A stretch of 64,000 nucleotides of DNA from Roseateles sp. SL47 (GTDB lineage Bacteria; Pseudomonadota; Gammaproteobacteria; Burkholderiales; Burkholderiaceae_C). Made by a program: the position numbers and the translations under genes. The notes beneath the pieces are model-generated. The model ran no database searches. It worked only from the letters and a program-made list of their open reading frames with translations, and was not told the DNA's origin. The stretch spans positions 5,270,001 through 5,334,000 of the forward strand of contig NZ_CP113068.1 in NCBI RefSeq assembly GCF_026625885.1, given 5' to 3'. Each line of letters starts with the position of its first letter. The first letter of the stretch is position 1. Below are positions 21,640 through 28,883 of the stretch, in pieces.

Positions 21640-23064
21640 TCAGAACTCGCTCAGTACGCCGATGCGGATCAGTTGCTCCAGCACGCGTTTGCGGTCGTCC
21701 TCGGTTTTGCTCTTGTCATTCAGCCCGTTGGGGGCGGTGATCTGGACGGCGACGTTGTGTGCCTTGCGGTGGGGCTGCTTGGCTATACGCATCACCAGCT
21801 TCACTTGCACCAGCGCGTACTGGCTCAGATCCTCGGCGCTGTAATCCTCGTAGGCGACTTGATAGATGTTGCGACCGTCGCGCCGGTCGCGGGTGATCTC
21901 CATCTTGCTTGCCAGTTGCCGGGAAACGGGTTTTCCACCCAGTTCCAGCTGCTGCTCAAAAGGCTTGGCCACCTTGATCTGCAGAATCGCGATGCTCTCG
22001 ATATCGGCGATGCGATCCTGTTCCAGTCGTTTGAGCATTGCCGAGGTTGAGAACCCGAACAAATCGAACTGGCGGATCGGCATGTCATCAATCGTGCCTT
22101 CATGCGCCAGCACCACATCACGGAAGATGGTGGCGAGTTCGCGCCGCGCCTCACGGTTTTCGCAGAACACGGTCAGCGCTCCGGTGGCCGGTTCCCAGGA
22201 AAAGCGCGCCGACATGGCCGCAGGTTCCTCGTGATCGATCACATGGCCATCCTCGACCTGCTGGTAATGTGCAGTGGAGCCATTGAAGGTGGCGCACACA
22301 GTGTGCAGAAGGTTCGGGGATTCGCCCTCTGCATCGTCATCATCGTCATGCTGTGAATGTGACAGACCATGCCGCACAAACTGCTCGATCAGGATTTGAT
22401 CCTGCGGCACATGCGGGAACAGCTCGGCAATCCGTGTGCGCAGCGTTTCCTGGACGTCGTCGACTTGCTGCGGCTCCACGCCCTTGGGGCCAAGGTAGTG
22501 GCTGGAGAAATGGTCGCTTTTCCATTGGCGGTGCATCACCTGTTCATGCTCGGCCTGATCGAACCGAGTTTCGCGACGAGCCCCGGCCTCGGGGAACTCC
22601 TGCAGGATGCACAGGTGCAGTGCGCGGCTGTGACGGTCGCTGGGCGCTTCAAGCACGGCAGCATCGTCCTCGCGTCGTTCGTCGAGCACCGACTGAACTG
22701 CCTGCGCGCCGTAGTCATCGCCAAGCAGGAGCACCCGCTCGACGACATCTTCGAGGCGCTGGCGAATGGCAGCGTCCAGCTTGGCCACGCAATGAAAAAA
22801 CGCATGCCGGGATTCGACCGGCAATTTGCCCTTGGCGGCTTCGGCCAACGCATGCAGTTCCGGCAACGGTTCACCGCTGGCACGTTCGAGCAGGCGCACC
22901 ACCAGCGTCGGACGCTTTACCTTTCGCAGCAGATCGATGAAATGCTCCATTCCGGGCAGGATGGCGGGGCCGTCATCCGACCGCTGCTCGCGCACGCGTT
23001 TCGAGGATAGTTGCTGATTGACCACTTTCTCCTGCTGAGCGGTGGTGGTGTGACCGGTAGGCAT
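21640..23064 (-). CDS. 474-residue protein of unknown function (control module)
   Basis: I do not recognise this protein. It is soluble; residues about 1-200 are rich in helices (HFIDLLRKVKRPTLVVRLLE, RQRLEDVVERVLLLGDDYGA). An acidic DDDDDAEGE loop lies near residue 240, and the second half is more beta-rich (RFSWEPATGALTVFCENREA, AVQITAPNGLNDKSKTE). ATG 23064 has AAGGAG seven bases upstream; a TTG two codons earlier is less likely. It follows a terminator placed after the ImmA gene and a palindrome matching the repressor operator, so it is probably under XRE control. It could act on DNA or on the host cell, but no motif proves it. Confidence 0.65.
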   Translation of the reverse strand: MPTGHTTTAQQEKVVNQQLSSKRVREQRSDDGPAILPGMEHFIDLLRKVKRPTLVVRLLERASGEPLPELHALAEAAKGKLPVESRHAFFHCVAKLDAAIRQRLEDVVERVLLLGDDYGAQAVQSVLDERREDDAAVLEAPSDRHSRALHLCILQEFPEAGARRETRFDQAEHEQVMHRQWKSDHFSSHYLGPKGVEPQQVDDVQETLRTRIAELFPHVPQDQILIEQFVRHGLSHSQHDDDDDAEGESPNLLHTVCATFNGSTAHYQQVEDGHVIDHEEPAAMSARFSWEPATGALTVFCENREARRELATIFRDVVLAHEGTIDDMPIRQFDLFGFSTSAMLKRLEQDRIADIESIAILQIKVAKPFEQQLELGGKPVSRQLASKMEITRDRRDGRNIYQVAYEDYSAEDLSQYALVQVKLVMRIAKQPHRKAHNVAVQITAPNGLNDKSKTEDDRKRVLEQLIRIGVLSEF

Positions 23065-23100
23065 AGGCAAGCTCCTTCAACAAAGTGCGCGATTGCGCGA

Positions 23101-23112
23101 GCAGTTAACTGC
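23101..23112. promoter_or_regulatory. AGTTAACT palindrome, possible second XRE operator
   Basis: A perfect 12-bp palindrome, GCAGTTAACTGC, 36 bases before the ATG of the 474-residue gene. Its AGTTAAC core is the same as one half of the dyad over the XRE promoter (24316-24333). Confidence 0.5.
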
Positions 23113-23119
23113 GAGGCTC

Positions 23120-23143
23120 AAAAAATGCCGACGCAAGGTCGGC
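23120..23143 (-). terminator. Rho-independent terminator after the ImmA gene
   Basis: On the minus strand GCCGAC-CTTGC-GTCGGC is followed by A and six T. It lies 21 bases downstream of the ImmA stop and separates the repressor/protease operon from the 474/309 pair. Confidence 0.75.
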
Positions 23144-23163
23144 GTGGAGGGATAGGGGAATGA

Positions 23164-23976
23164 TCAGCGCAAGATGGCCTCCGGTCGGATCAATCCGTAG
23201 CGCTGCAGGCGCACCTGCACAAAACGTGGGTTGACGCCAAAGCGCATGGCGAGGGCTTTCTCCAAGAATTCCATATCGACCGCGTCGGTGGCGGTGAGAT
23301 GCAGGCTGATGCCGTGGATCTCAGGATCAAGCGAAGGGCCACGGTGGATGCTGACGTTGTATTCCGGGGCGAGCTCCTCTGCGGCGGCACTCAAAAGCTG
23401 GCGTGGCATCAGCAGCGAACCCATGAATTCATTGGCGCGCAGTTCTGCGAAATGAACGTCCGAGGCCAGGGCGGCCTTGCCGGTGGTCGGTGATTTCGCC
23501 AAATGTTCGCTGTCGGGCGTCGTGGTGCGGTAGGCGCGCTGCCCACATGGTTCAAAGGTGTCGAACAGCCCCGGCCCTTTGCTGCCATCCATGATCCAGC
23601 CCGGCGCATCGAACACTGCATGCCCCAATTCGTGGGCCAGCGTGCTGAGTGCCAACAGTCCGCTGAGTTTTTCGCCGATGGGTGAGACGCATACCATTGC
23701 GGTGTCCGGGACACCGGGGTCGAACTCGCAAATACCGAAGACGTGGTTGCCTTGCTCGTCATGCACCTCACTCTCGGTGCTGACCTCGAGCGCGAAGTCG
23801 ATGCCGTTGATCTTCAGGCGGTCGATCTGGCGCAGTGTGCCGAAGGCAATGGCATCCACACCGCCCGCCACCAGTTGTTGGCGAGCCTGCGCGGCAAGGC
23901 CTTCGATTTCAACGTGCTTGATGAATTTGGGGCGCTTGCGGTCGCAATGCCGGTAGTCGAGGGTCAAAACCGGCAT
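23164..23976 (-). CDS. ImmA/IrrE-family zinc metalloprotease
   Basis: A 270-residue protein with the zincin motif TLAHELGHAVFDAPGW (near residue 113-128) and the third-ligand segment FAELRANEFMGSLLMP (near 180-195), diagnostic for ImmA/IrrE. Family proteases cleave or destabilise an XRE repressor when activated; ICEBs1 ImmA-ImmR is the model. The protein is longer than typical ImmA (about 130-180 residues), with an extra N-terminal beta-rich part (LTLDYRHCDRKRPKFIKHVE) that may sense a signal. Its ATG directly abuts the XRE stop, so the pair is made together. Confidence 0.88.
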   Translation of the reverse strand: MPVLTLDYRHCDRKRPKFIKHVEIEGLAAQARQQLVAGGVDAIAFGTLRQIDRLKINGIDFALEVSTESEVHDEQGNHVFGICEFDPGVPDTAMVCVSPIGEKLSGLLALSTLAHELGHAVFDAPGWIMDGSKGPGLFDTFEPCGQRAYRTTTPDSEHLAKSPTTGKAALASDVHFAELRANEFMGSLLMPRQLLSAAAEELAPEYNVSIHRGPSLDPEIHGISLHLTATDAVDMEFLEKALAMRFGVNPRFVQVRLQRYGLIRPEAILR

Positions 23977-24255
23977 TCACTTCTTCTCCGTTGCTTCCCG
24001 GCGGTACATCCGCACAACGTTACCCACATCCTCGCGCATGTCGGGCGGCAGACGGCTGGCCTCAACGAATGCGTCGTCCGGATCGATACCCAGAATCTCG
24101 GCCGCCTTGCGTATCAGTTCATCCTTGGGCGGTTTTTCCATATCGCGCTCGATGCGTGACCAGTAGGCGGGCGAAATTTCGAGCTGACGCGCGAACTCGT
24201 TCATCTGGATGTTCTTCTCTTCGCGCTGCTTGCGAATGAAGGCTCCGAAAGGCAT
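23977..24255 (-). CDS. XRE-family repressor
   Basis: A 92-residue protein: IRKQREEKNIQMNEFARQLE followed by ISPAYWSRIERDMEKPP is the XRE-type HTH, and the C-terminal half (LIRKAAEILGIDPDDAF, DMREDVGNVVRMYRREA) is helical and could dimerise. This is the likely lysogeny repressor and ImmA substrate. AGGA lies before the ATG at 24255. The promoter overlaps a dyad (24316-24333), so autoregulation is expected. Confidence 0.9.
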   Translation of the reverse strand: MPFGAFIRKQREEKNIQMNEFARQLEISPAYWSRIERDMEKPPKDELIRKAAEILGIDPDDAFVEASRLPPDMREDVGNVVRMYRREATEKK

Positions 24256-24291
24256 GGGTGTTTCCTAATTGCGTGATTGGTCAATGGAGTG

Positions 24292-24333
24292 ATCGTACTG
24301 CTCCACCTTAATTTCGTCAACTGTTTAGTTAAC
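24292..24333 (-). promoter_or_regulatory. XRE repressor promoter with overlapping dyad operator
   Basis: On the minus strand TTGACG (24315-24320) and TACGAT (24292-24297) are 17 bases apart, a good sigma-70 match at -35. A dyad GTCAACT-GTTT-AGTTAAC (24316-24333; one mismatch between arms) covers the -35. The next gene on the other side begins at 24422. Confidence 0.6.
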
Positions 24334-24421
24334 GCGAAACTGGTTCGATTGCCCGGAATTGCCATCCGCTTTGGAAGATCTGGCTCACTATTCCTGACAG
24401 TTGCAATTCCTCGGAGCCGTC

Positions 24422-24613
24422 ATGAAGAACCTCGAACTCGCATCTCCCTCAGAGATGTCCGCCAGCGCCCGCGCTGGTGAAATCACCGCCATCCTTGCGG
24501 CCGCCATCGTCCGCACCGTCGTCGCAGAAGCGCCAAAACAGAGAGAAGTTGGCCTTGGCTTCCTGCCCGACCAGCGCGTTCATACAACCCCCTATCAAAC
24601 GGAGAAGTTGTGA
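24422..24613 (+). CDS. Small protein upstream of the integrase operon
   Basis: A 63-residue protein (MKNLELASPSEMSASARAGE, then ITAILAAAIVRTVVAEAPKQ) with GGAG five bases before the ATG. Short proteins with a SASAR...EI...LAxAIVR pattern are usual just before DUF2924/recombinase pairs, in my recollection. Its last 20 or so codons run through leader copy 6, so the C-terminal sequence may be constrained by RNA structure rather than protein function, or the true role of this stretch may be the leader. Confidence 0.55.
   Translation: MKNLELASPSEMSASARAGEITAILAAAIVRTVVAEAPKQREVGLGFLPDQRVHTTPYQTEKL
24532..24583 (+). promoter_or_regulatory. Repeated structured leader, copy 6
   Basis: CCTTGGCTTC (24553-24562; one change from copies 1-5), exactly 9 nt, then CAGCGCGTTCAT (24572-24583). 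GCCAA (24532-24536) can pair with TTGGC. It is 29 bases before the DUF2924 ATG and lies inside the end of the 63-residue gene. Confidence 0.65.
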
Positions 24614-25065
24614 TGAACGAGAAACAAGCATCCGTCGCCGCACGGATCGCGGAGCTGTCGAGCCAGCCCATCGCTGAGCTGTGGCCAGTGTGGGATCGGT
24701 ACTTCAGCAGCCGCCCCATCAACCCCAACCGCGTCTTCATCGAGTCGCGCATCGCCTACAAGATGCAGGAGGAGGCCTTCGGCGGTCTGGCGCACAACAC
24801 GCGCCAGCGCCTGGAGGCCATCGGTGCCAAGCATTCCAAGATCAAGCTGCGGGCTCGCCCGCGCGACACCAACTTCGCGCCCGGCACCGTGCTGCTGCGC
24901 GAATGGGGCGACCGCGAGCACAAGGTGGCGGTCACCGCCGAAGGTCTGTTCGAGTACGAGGGCAGCACCTTCAAGAGCCTGACAGCCGTGGCCCGGCAGA
25001 TCACCGGCACGCACTGGTCGGGGCCACTGTTCTTCGGCCTGACCGGCAAGGCAGGTGCGCAATGA
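24613..25065 (+). CDS. DUF2924 protein
   Basis: A 150-residue protein: ASVAARIAELSSQPIAELWP, WDRYFSSRPINPNRVFIESR, then a beta-rich C-terminal part (GTVLLREWGDREHKVAVTAE, FEYEGSTFKSLTAVARQITG, WSGPLFFGL). This is the DUF2924 family, almost always encoded next to large serine recombinases, whose DNA-binding accessory it may be. ATG 24613 follows an AACGGAGAAGTTGTG stretch; the stop overlaps the recombinase start (ATGA). Confidence 0.9.
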   Translation: MNEKQASVAARIAELSSQPIAELWPVWDRYFSSRPINPNRVFIESRIAYKMQEEAFGGLAHNTRQRLEAIGAKHSKIKLRARPRDTNFAPGTVLLREWGDREHKVAVTAEGLFEYEGSTFKSLTAVARQITGTHWSGPLFFGLTGKAGAQ

Positions 25066-26450
25066 GCGACGCCACCCAAATCGCCTCTCCCAAGGCGCGC
25101 AAACGCTGCGCCGTCTACTGCCGGGTGTCGTCGGACGAGCGCCTTGACCAAGAGTTCAACTCCATCGACGCGCAGAAGGAGGCTGGCCACGCCTACGTCG
25201 CCAGCCAACGCGCAGAAGGATGGATTCCGGTGGCCGACGACTACGACGACCCCGGCTTCTCCGGCGGCAACACGGATCGTCCCGGGCTGAAACGCCTGAT
25301 GGCCGACATCGAGCGCGGCCAGATCGACATCGTGGTGGTCTACAAGATTGACCGCCTGACGCGCAGCCTTGCCGACTTCTCCAAGATGGTCGAGGTGTTC
25401 GAGCGCCAGGGCGTGTCGTTCGTGTCGGTCACGCAGCAGTTCAACACCACCACCTCGATGGGACGGCTGATGCTCAACGTGCTGCTGTCCTTCGCCCAGT
25501 TCGAGCGCGAGGTCACCGGCGAGCGCATCCGCGACAAGATCGCCGCCAGCAAGCGCAAAGGGATGTGGATGGGTGGCGTGCCGCCGCTCGGCTTCGACGT
25601 GGAGAACCGTCTGCTGGTCATCAACGACACCGAGGCGGCGGTGGTGCGGCGCATCTTTGAGGAGATGCTGACCATCGGCTCGCCCACCCAGATTGCCGCC
25701 AACCTGACGCTTGATGGCATTACCACCAAGGCGTGGACGACACAGGACGGTCAGACAAGGGCAGGCACGCGCATCGACAAGAAGTACCTGCACAAGCTGC
25801 TGCGCAACCGCATCTACCTCGGGGAGTTGTCGCACAAGGGCAGTTGGTACCCGGGCGTGCATCAAGCCATCATCGATCCCGGACTGTGGGGACGGGTTCA
25901 CGAAGTGCTGGCCAAGGACGGTCACACCCGGTCGGTGGAAACCAAGATCAGGTCGCGCACCGACGCCTTGCTGCGCGGCCTGCTGTACGCGCCCTCGGGC
26001 GAGCGGATGTACCCGACCTACTCGCGCAAGAACGGGCGCAAGTACCACTACTACGTGTCCAAGTCGGAAGCGCGGTTCGGCGCGCCGGGAAAGGGCTACG
26101 AGCGCCTGCCCGCGCCGGAGATCGAAGGGGCGGTGGTCGCCCAGATCCGAACGGTGCTGACCAGCCCGGAAACGGTGGCGTCGGTGGTTCGGCACATCCA
26201 ACGCAACGGGGCCCAGATCGACGAGGCCACCACCGTGATGGCGATGGGACGGCTCAACAACGTGTGGGATCAACTGTTCCCCGTCGAGCGCCACCGCATC
26301 GCCAATCTGATGATCGAGCGCATCGACCTCGTCCACGCAGGCGAGGTGCAGGGGATCAAGGTGAAGTGGCGTGAGGTGGGTTGGAACGCGCTCATCGCGG
26401 AGTTCGCCCCGAACAGCATCGGTGCCGAACTGCTGGAGGTCGAAGTCTGA
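25062..26450 (+). CDS. Large serine recombinase (prophage integrase)
   Basis: A 462-residue serine recombinase. The resolvase domain starts RCAVYCRVSSDERLDQEFNS with the catalytic Ser in CRVSS, and contains VVVYKIDRLTRSLADFSKMV and LLSFAQFEREVTGERIRDKI. The recombinase domain (about 165-290) has KRKGMWMGGVPPLGFDVE and YLHKLLRNRIYLGELSHKGS. The C-terminal part has only weak zinc-binding residues, unlike many phage integrases. It would integrate and excise this prophage. It is translationally coupled to DUF2924 and to the small proteins downstream. Confidence 0.93.
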   Translation: MSDATQIASPKARKRCAVYCRVSSDERLDQEFNSIDAQKEAGHAYVASQRAEGWIPVADDYDDPGFSGGNTDRPGLKRLMADIERGQIDIVVVYKIDRLTRSLADFSKMVEVFERQGVSFVSVTQQFNTTTSMGRLMLNVLLSFAQFEREVTGERIRDKIAASKRKGMWMGGVPPLGFDVENRLLVINDTEAAVVRRIFEEMLTIGSPTQIAANLTLDGITTKAWTTQDGQTRAGTRIDKKYLHKLLRNRIYLGELSHKGSWYPGVHQAIIDPGLWGRVHEVLAKDGHTRSVETKIRSRTDALLRGLLYAPSGERMYPTYSRKNGRKYHYYVSKSEARFGAPGKGYERLPAPEIEGAVVAQIRTVLTSPETVASVVRHIQRNGAQIDEATTVMAMGRLNNVWDQLFPVERHRIANLMIERIDLVHAGEVQGIKVKWREVGWNALIAEFAPNSIGAELLEVEV

Positions 26451-26821
26451 TGGACGAGTCGATGGAAACCTTTGTGCCACTAACGTTCCGCCGCCGGGGC
26501 GTCCAGCGCGTGGCTGCCGACGACCGGCACGTCCACGACGTGACCCTGCTCGACGGTGTGGCACGCGCCTTCTACTGGCAGCACCTGCTGGACACCGGCG
26601 CGATGCAAAGCGGGTCGGCCATCGCCCGTGCCGAGAAACTGCACCACTCGGTGGTCAACGAACTGCTGCGCCTGACCCTGCTGGCCCCCGACATCATTGA
26701 GCAATTCATGGCGGGCAAGCAGCCACGTCGGCTGACGCTGATGTGGTTTCAGCGAAACCGCCTAATGGTCGACTGGCACGCCCAGCGCCAGCTCATGGCC
26801 AGTTTTGAGGAGGAGGCATGA
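26450..26821 (+). CDS. Small HTH-like protein A, paralogue pair next to integrase
   Basis: A 123-residue protein beginning MDESMETFVPLTFRRRGVQR. Residues about 40-105 (ARAFYWQHLLDTGAMQSGSA, RAEKLHHSVVNELLRLTLLA, DIIEQFMAGKQPRRLTLMWF) resemble the ParB/KorB-type HTH. It overlaps the recombinase stop by one base (TGATG). The neighbouring protein B is a divergent copy of it. Position and HTH make it a candidate recombination directionality factor or integrase regulator; this is inference. Confidence 0.7.
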   Translation: MDESMETFVPLTFRRRGVQRVAADDRHVHDVTLLDGVARAFYWQHLLDTGAMQSGSAIARAEKLHHSVVNELLRLTLLAPDIIEQFMAGKQPRRLTLMWFQRNRLMVDWHAQRQLMASFEEEA

Positions 26822-27297
26822 GCAAGAAGCATTGCGGCCACGCCAAGGGCGACCCGGTGACCTATCAGACGCCGCTGCCCGCTGGCGGCGTGCAGATGGA
26901 AACCTTCCTGCCCTGGACACTGGTGCGCCGGGGCCTGAAAAAGCAGGTCATCACGCCGCTGGACGCGCCGCAGGAGTTCCTGGACGAGGCCCGCCGTGAG
27001 CGGCAGGTGCGCGAGATGGCGCAGGACACCCCCTTGATGCGGGCGCTCGGCCTCGCGCACCACTGGCAGCGCCTGCTGGACGAAGGACGGTTCAGTTCGA
27101 TGACCGAGATCGCGGCGGCCGAAGGCATCGACCTCGGCCAAGCGAGCAAGATGAGCCGACTGGCACAACTGGCCCCCGACTTGATCGAAGCCATCGCCCT
27201 GGGACGCCTCAATGTGGGCGTCAGCCAGTTGCTGCGCGGCAGGTTGTCGGCGTCCTGGCTGGCCCAACGTGAGGCGCTAGTGGCAGGCTGGCGCTGA
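26818..27297 (+). CDS. Small HTH-like protein B, paralogue pair next to integrase
   Basis: A 159-residue protein that shares with protein A the METFLPWTLVRRG start (METFVPLTFRRRG in A) and the ALGLAHHWQRLLDEGRFSSM, AAAEGIDLGQASKMSRLAQL, APDLIEAIALGRLNVGVSQL module. A 26-residue N-terminal extension carries Cys and His. ATGA overlap with A indicates coupling. It is the last phage gene before the terminator. Confidence 0.7.
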   Translation: MSKKHCGHAKGDPVTYQTPLPAGGVQMETFLPWTLVRRGLKKQVITPLDAPQEFLDEARRERQVREMAQDTPLMRALGLAHHWQRLLDEGRFSSMTEIAAAEGIDLGQASKMSRLAQLAPDLIEAIALGRLNVGVSQLLRGRLSASWLAQREALVAGWR

Positions 27298-27318
27298 TAT
27301 CCGTGCCGCACCGACCCG

Positions 27319-27339
27319 CCGCCTCCGGGCGGTTTTTTT
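27319..27339 (+). terminator. Rho-independent terminator of the integrase operon
   Basis: CCGCC-TCCG-GGCGG followed by seven T, 22 bases after the last phage gene. Confidence 0.85.
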
Positions 27340-27561
27340 GTGCTTTTCGCTGTCTCGGTCGCGTCCGCCAGAGCAAGCGAAGAAGCAAACCGACGGCCCG
27401 CAAACCCGCGCCAACACACGGCTCCGGGCCTTGAATGCTCAAGAGGGCAGCAGAGAACAGAGAGAGAAAAACGGCGGAATGCACGCCGAAAACGACGACT
27501 TCCGGAGATGCATGCTCAAGAGGCCAAGGCCGGAAATCGCGCCAACACTGGCGTTCTGGGC
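27340..27561. other. Prophage-chromosome boundary region, no gene
   Basis: No convincing gene in this 220-base stretch between the phage terminator and the tmRNA terminator. The right attachment site must lie here or just inside. The only repeat I see is ATGCTCAAGAGG at 27435-27446 and again at 27512-27523, 77 bases apart. The left attachment site is outside the window, so the crossover cannot be defined. Confidence 0.4.
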
Positions 27562-27593
27562 AAAAAAAATCCCAACCGATAAGGGTTGGGATT
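27562..27593 (-). terminator. tmRNA terminator
   Basis: On the minus strand AATCCCAACC-CTTATC-GGTTGGGATT is followed by a run of T (eight in total), directly downstream of the tmRNA 3' end. It shows that host sequence extends at least to here. Confidence 0.85.
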
Positions 27594-27601
27594 TTGGGTT
27601 T

Positions 27602-27975
27602 TGGTGGAGGCGGGGGGAATTGAACCCCCGTCCGCAAGCCGTCCACGTACAGTTCTACATGCGTAGCTGTCTGATTTGGATCTCGCCCATGGAGTCGCGC
27701 AGCAGCACGCTACCCCACAAGCCAGCACCCTAAATCTCACCTGTGCCCAAGGTGCCCGGACACAAGCCAGCCTATGTAATTAACCTCTCAATCATCACCT
27801 TGCGGATCAGACCCGGCCCATAGGCCAACCGTTGAGAGGCTCACGCGCAATTAAGCGGCGAGTGCGAACGTAGAGTCGTTTGCAGTTACTGTGTTTCCAG
27901 GTGGATTTACGAGGATACTGGCCCTCGGCATGCCCTGCGACGCATCAGAACCCACGTCGAAACCAGGTCGCCCCC
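27602..27975 (-). ncRNA. ssrA: tmRNA (transfer-messenger RNA)
   Basis: The 5' end GGGGGCG pairs with CGCCTCC before the encoded CCA at the other end (27602-27605), forming the tRNA-like acceptor stem. The TTCAA of the T-arm lies near 27620. The tag reading frame, GCA to stop TAA at 27883-27851, encodes ANDSTFALAA, a normal betaproteobacterial-type degradation tag. The molecule rescues stalled ribosomes with SmpB. It appears intact, so the adjacent prophage has not broken it. Confidence 0.95.
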
Positions 27976-27990
27976 ATAGAAGCTGACGCC

Positions 27991-27996
27991 AGTATA
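27991..27996 (-). promoter_or_regulatory. tmRNA -10 element
   Basis: TATACT on the minus strand lies about 15 bases before the mature tmRNA 5' end, a good sigma-70 -10 box. The -35 region is GC-rich and does not match the consensus. Confidence 0.55.
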
Positions 27997-28066
27997 GCAC
28001 CGGGGCCCCTTGCCCCTCGGGTGGGAGGCCCGCGCGGGCCCTGCCCGCGCAGTGACGCACAGGCGC

Positions 28067-28822
28067 TTAAGCGTGGCGGGTCGCCCGCATGGGCGCCAGC
28101 CACGCCAGCAATTCGGAAGGGGTGTCGAGGATCACGTCAGCGCCCCACGCATCAATCGGCTCGCCCTGCCCGAGGTAGCCCCAGCGGACCGCCACCGTCG
28201 GCATACCCGCCGCCTTGCCGGCTTGAATGTCCCGCACATCGTCTCCGACGTAAATGCAATGAAGCGGATCCACCCCGGCACGGCGCGCCGCTTCCAGCAA
28301 GGGCGCCGGGTGAGGTTTGGCATGGCCGGTGGTGTCTCCACCAATGACTGCGGACGCCATTCGATCCCAGCCCAGACCACGCGCCAGCGGCAGTGCAAAT
28401 CGCTCGATCTTGTTGGTGACAATGCCCCAGCTCAGCCCTGCCGCCACCAAGCCCGCCAGCATCTCCTCCACACCCTCGAACGCGTAGGTGGACTGCAGCA
28501 GGCGCGCTTCGTAGCGGTCAAAGAACTCAGTGCGCAGCGCAGCAAACGCTTCGTCCTGCGGCGTGACACCAAAGGCTACGCCCATCATGCCGCGCGCGCC
28601 GGCCCCCACCATCGGACGCAGCCGCTCGAACGGCACCGCTGGAAGCCCACGAGCCAGCAGCATCTCGTTGGTGGCACCGGCCAGATCCGGCGCACTGTCC
28701 ACCAGCGTGCCGTCCAGATCGAAGAGGACCGCACGCACCACACGCCCAATGGGCGGCTGCAAGGCTTGAGCCGCAGCGTTCACCAGCGGCCCGCTCACGG
28801 CCCGACCCCCGCCCACACCCAC
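28067..28822 (-). CDS. gph: Phosphoglycolate phosphatase, HAD superfamily
   Basis: A HAD hydrolase with motif I RAVLFDLDGTLVDSAPDL, motif II SWGIVTNKIERFA, and motif III/IV KPHPAPLLEAARRAG and CIYVGDDVRDIQAGKAAG. It dephosphorylates 2-phosphoglycolate formed during repair or photorespiration-like oxidation. The order ubiG-gph is conserved in Burkholderiales. The start is uncertain: the GTG at 28822 gives 251 residues, but GTG codons at 28798 and just before VVRAVLFD would fit the family length of about 225 better. No good ribosome site distinguishes them. Confidence 0.85.
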   Translation of the reverse strand: MGVGGGRAVSGPLVNAAAQALQPPIGRVVRAVLFDLDGTLVDSAPDLAGATNEMLLARGLPAVPFERLRPMVGAGARGMMGVAFGVTPQDEAFAALRTEFFDRYEARLLQSTYAFEGVEEMLAGLVAAGLSWGIVTNKIERFALPLARGLGWDRMASAVIGGDTTGHAKPHPAPLLEAARRAGVDPLHCIYVGDDVRDIQAGKAAGMPTVAVRWGYLGQGEPIDAWGADVILDTPSELLAWLAPMRATRHA

Positions 28823-28883
28823 GCCCCCTTGAAAGGGGACAGCAAAAGACCCTTCAAAGCAAAAGCCCGCATGACCTGACCCC

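Noticed and set aside
24756..26564. 602-codon open frame antisense to the serine recombinase
   Set aside because: No domain; the recombinase on the plus strand has all motifs.
27602..27680. tRNA-like sequence with GGGGGAATTGAACCCCC
   Set aside because: It is the T-arm and acceptor end of the tmRNA, not a separate tRNA.
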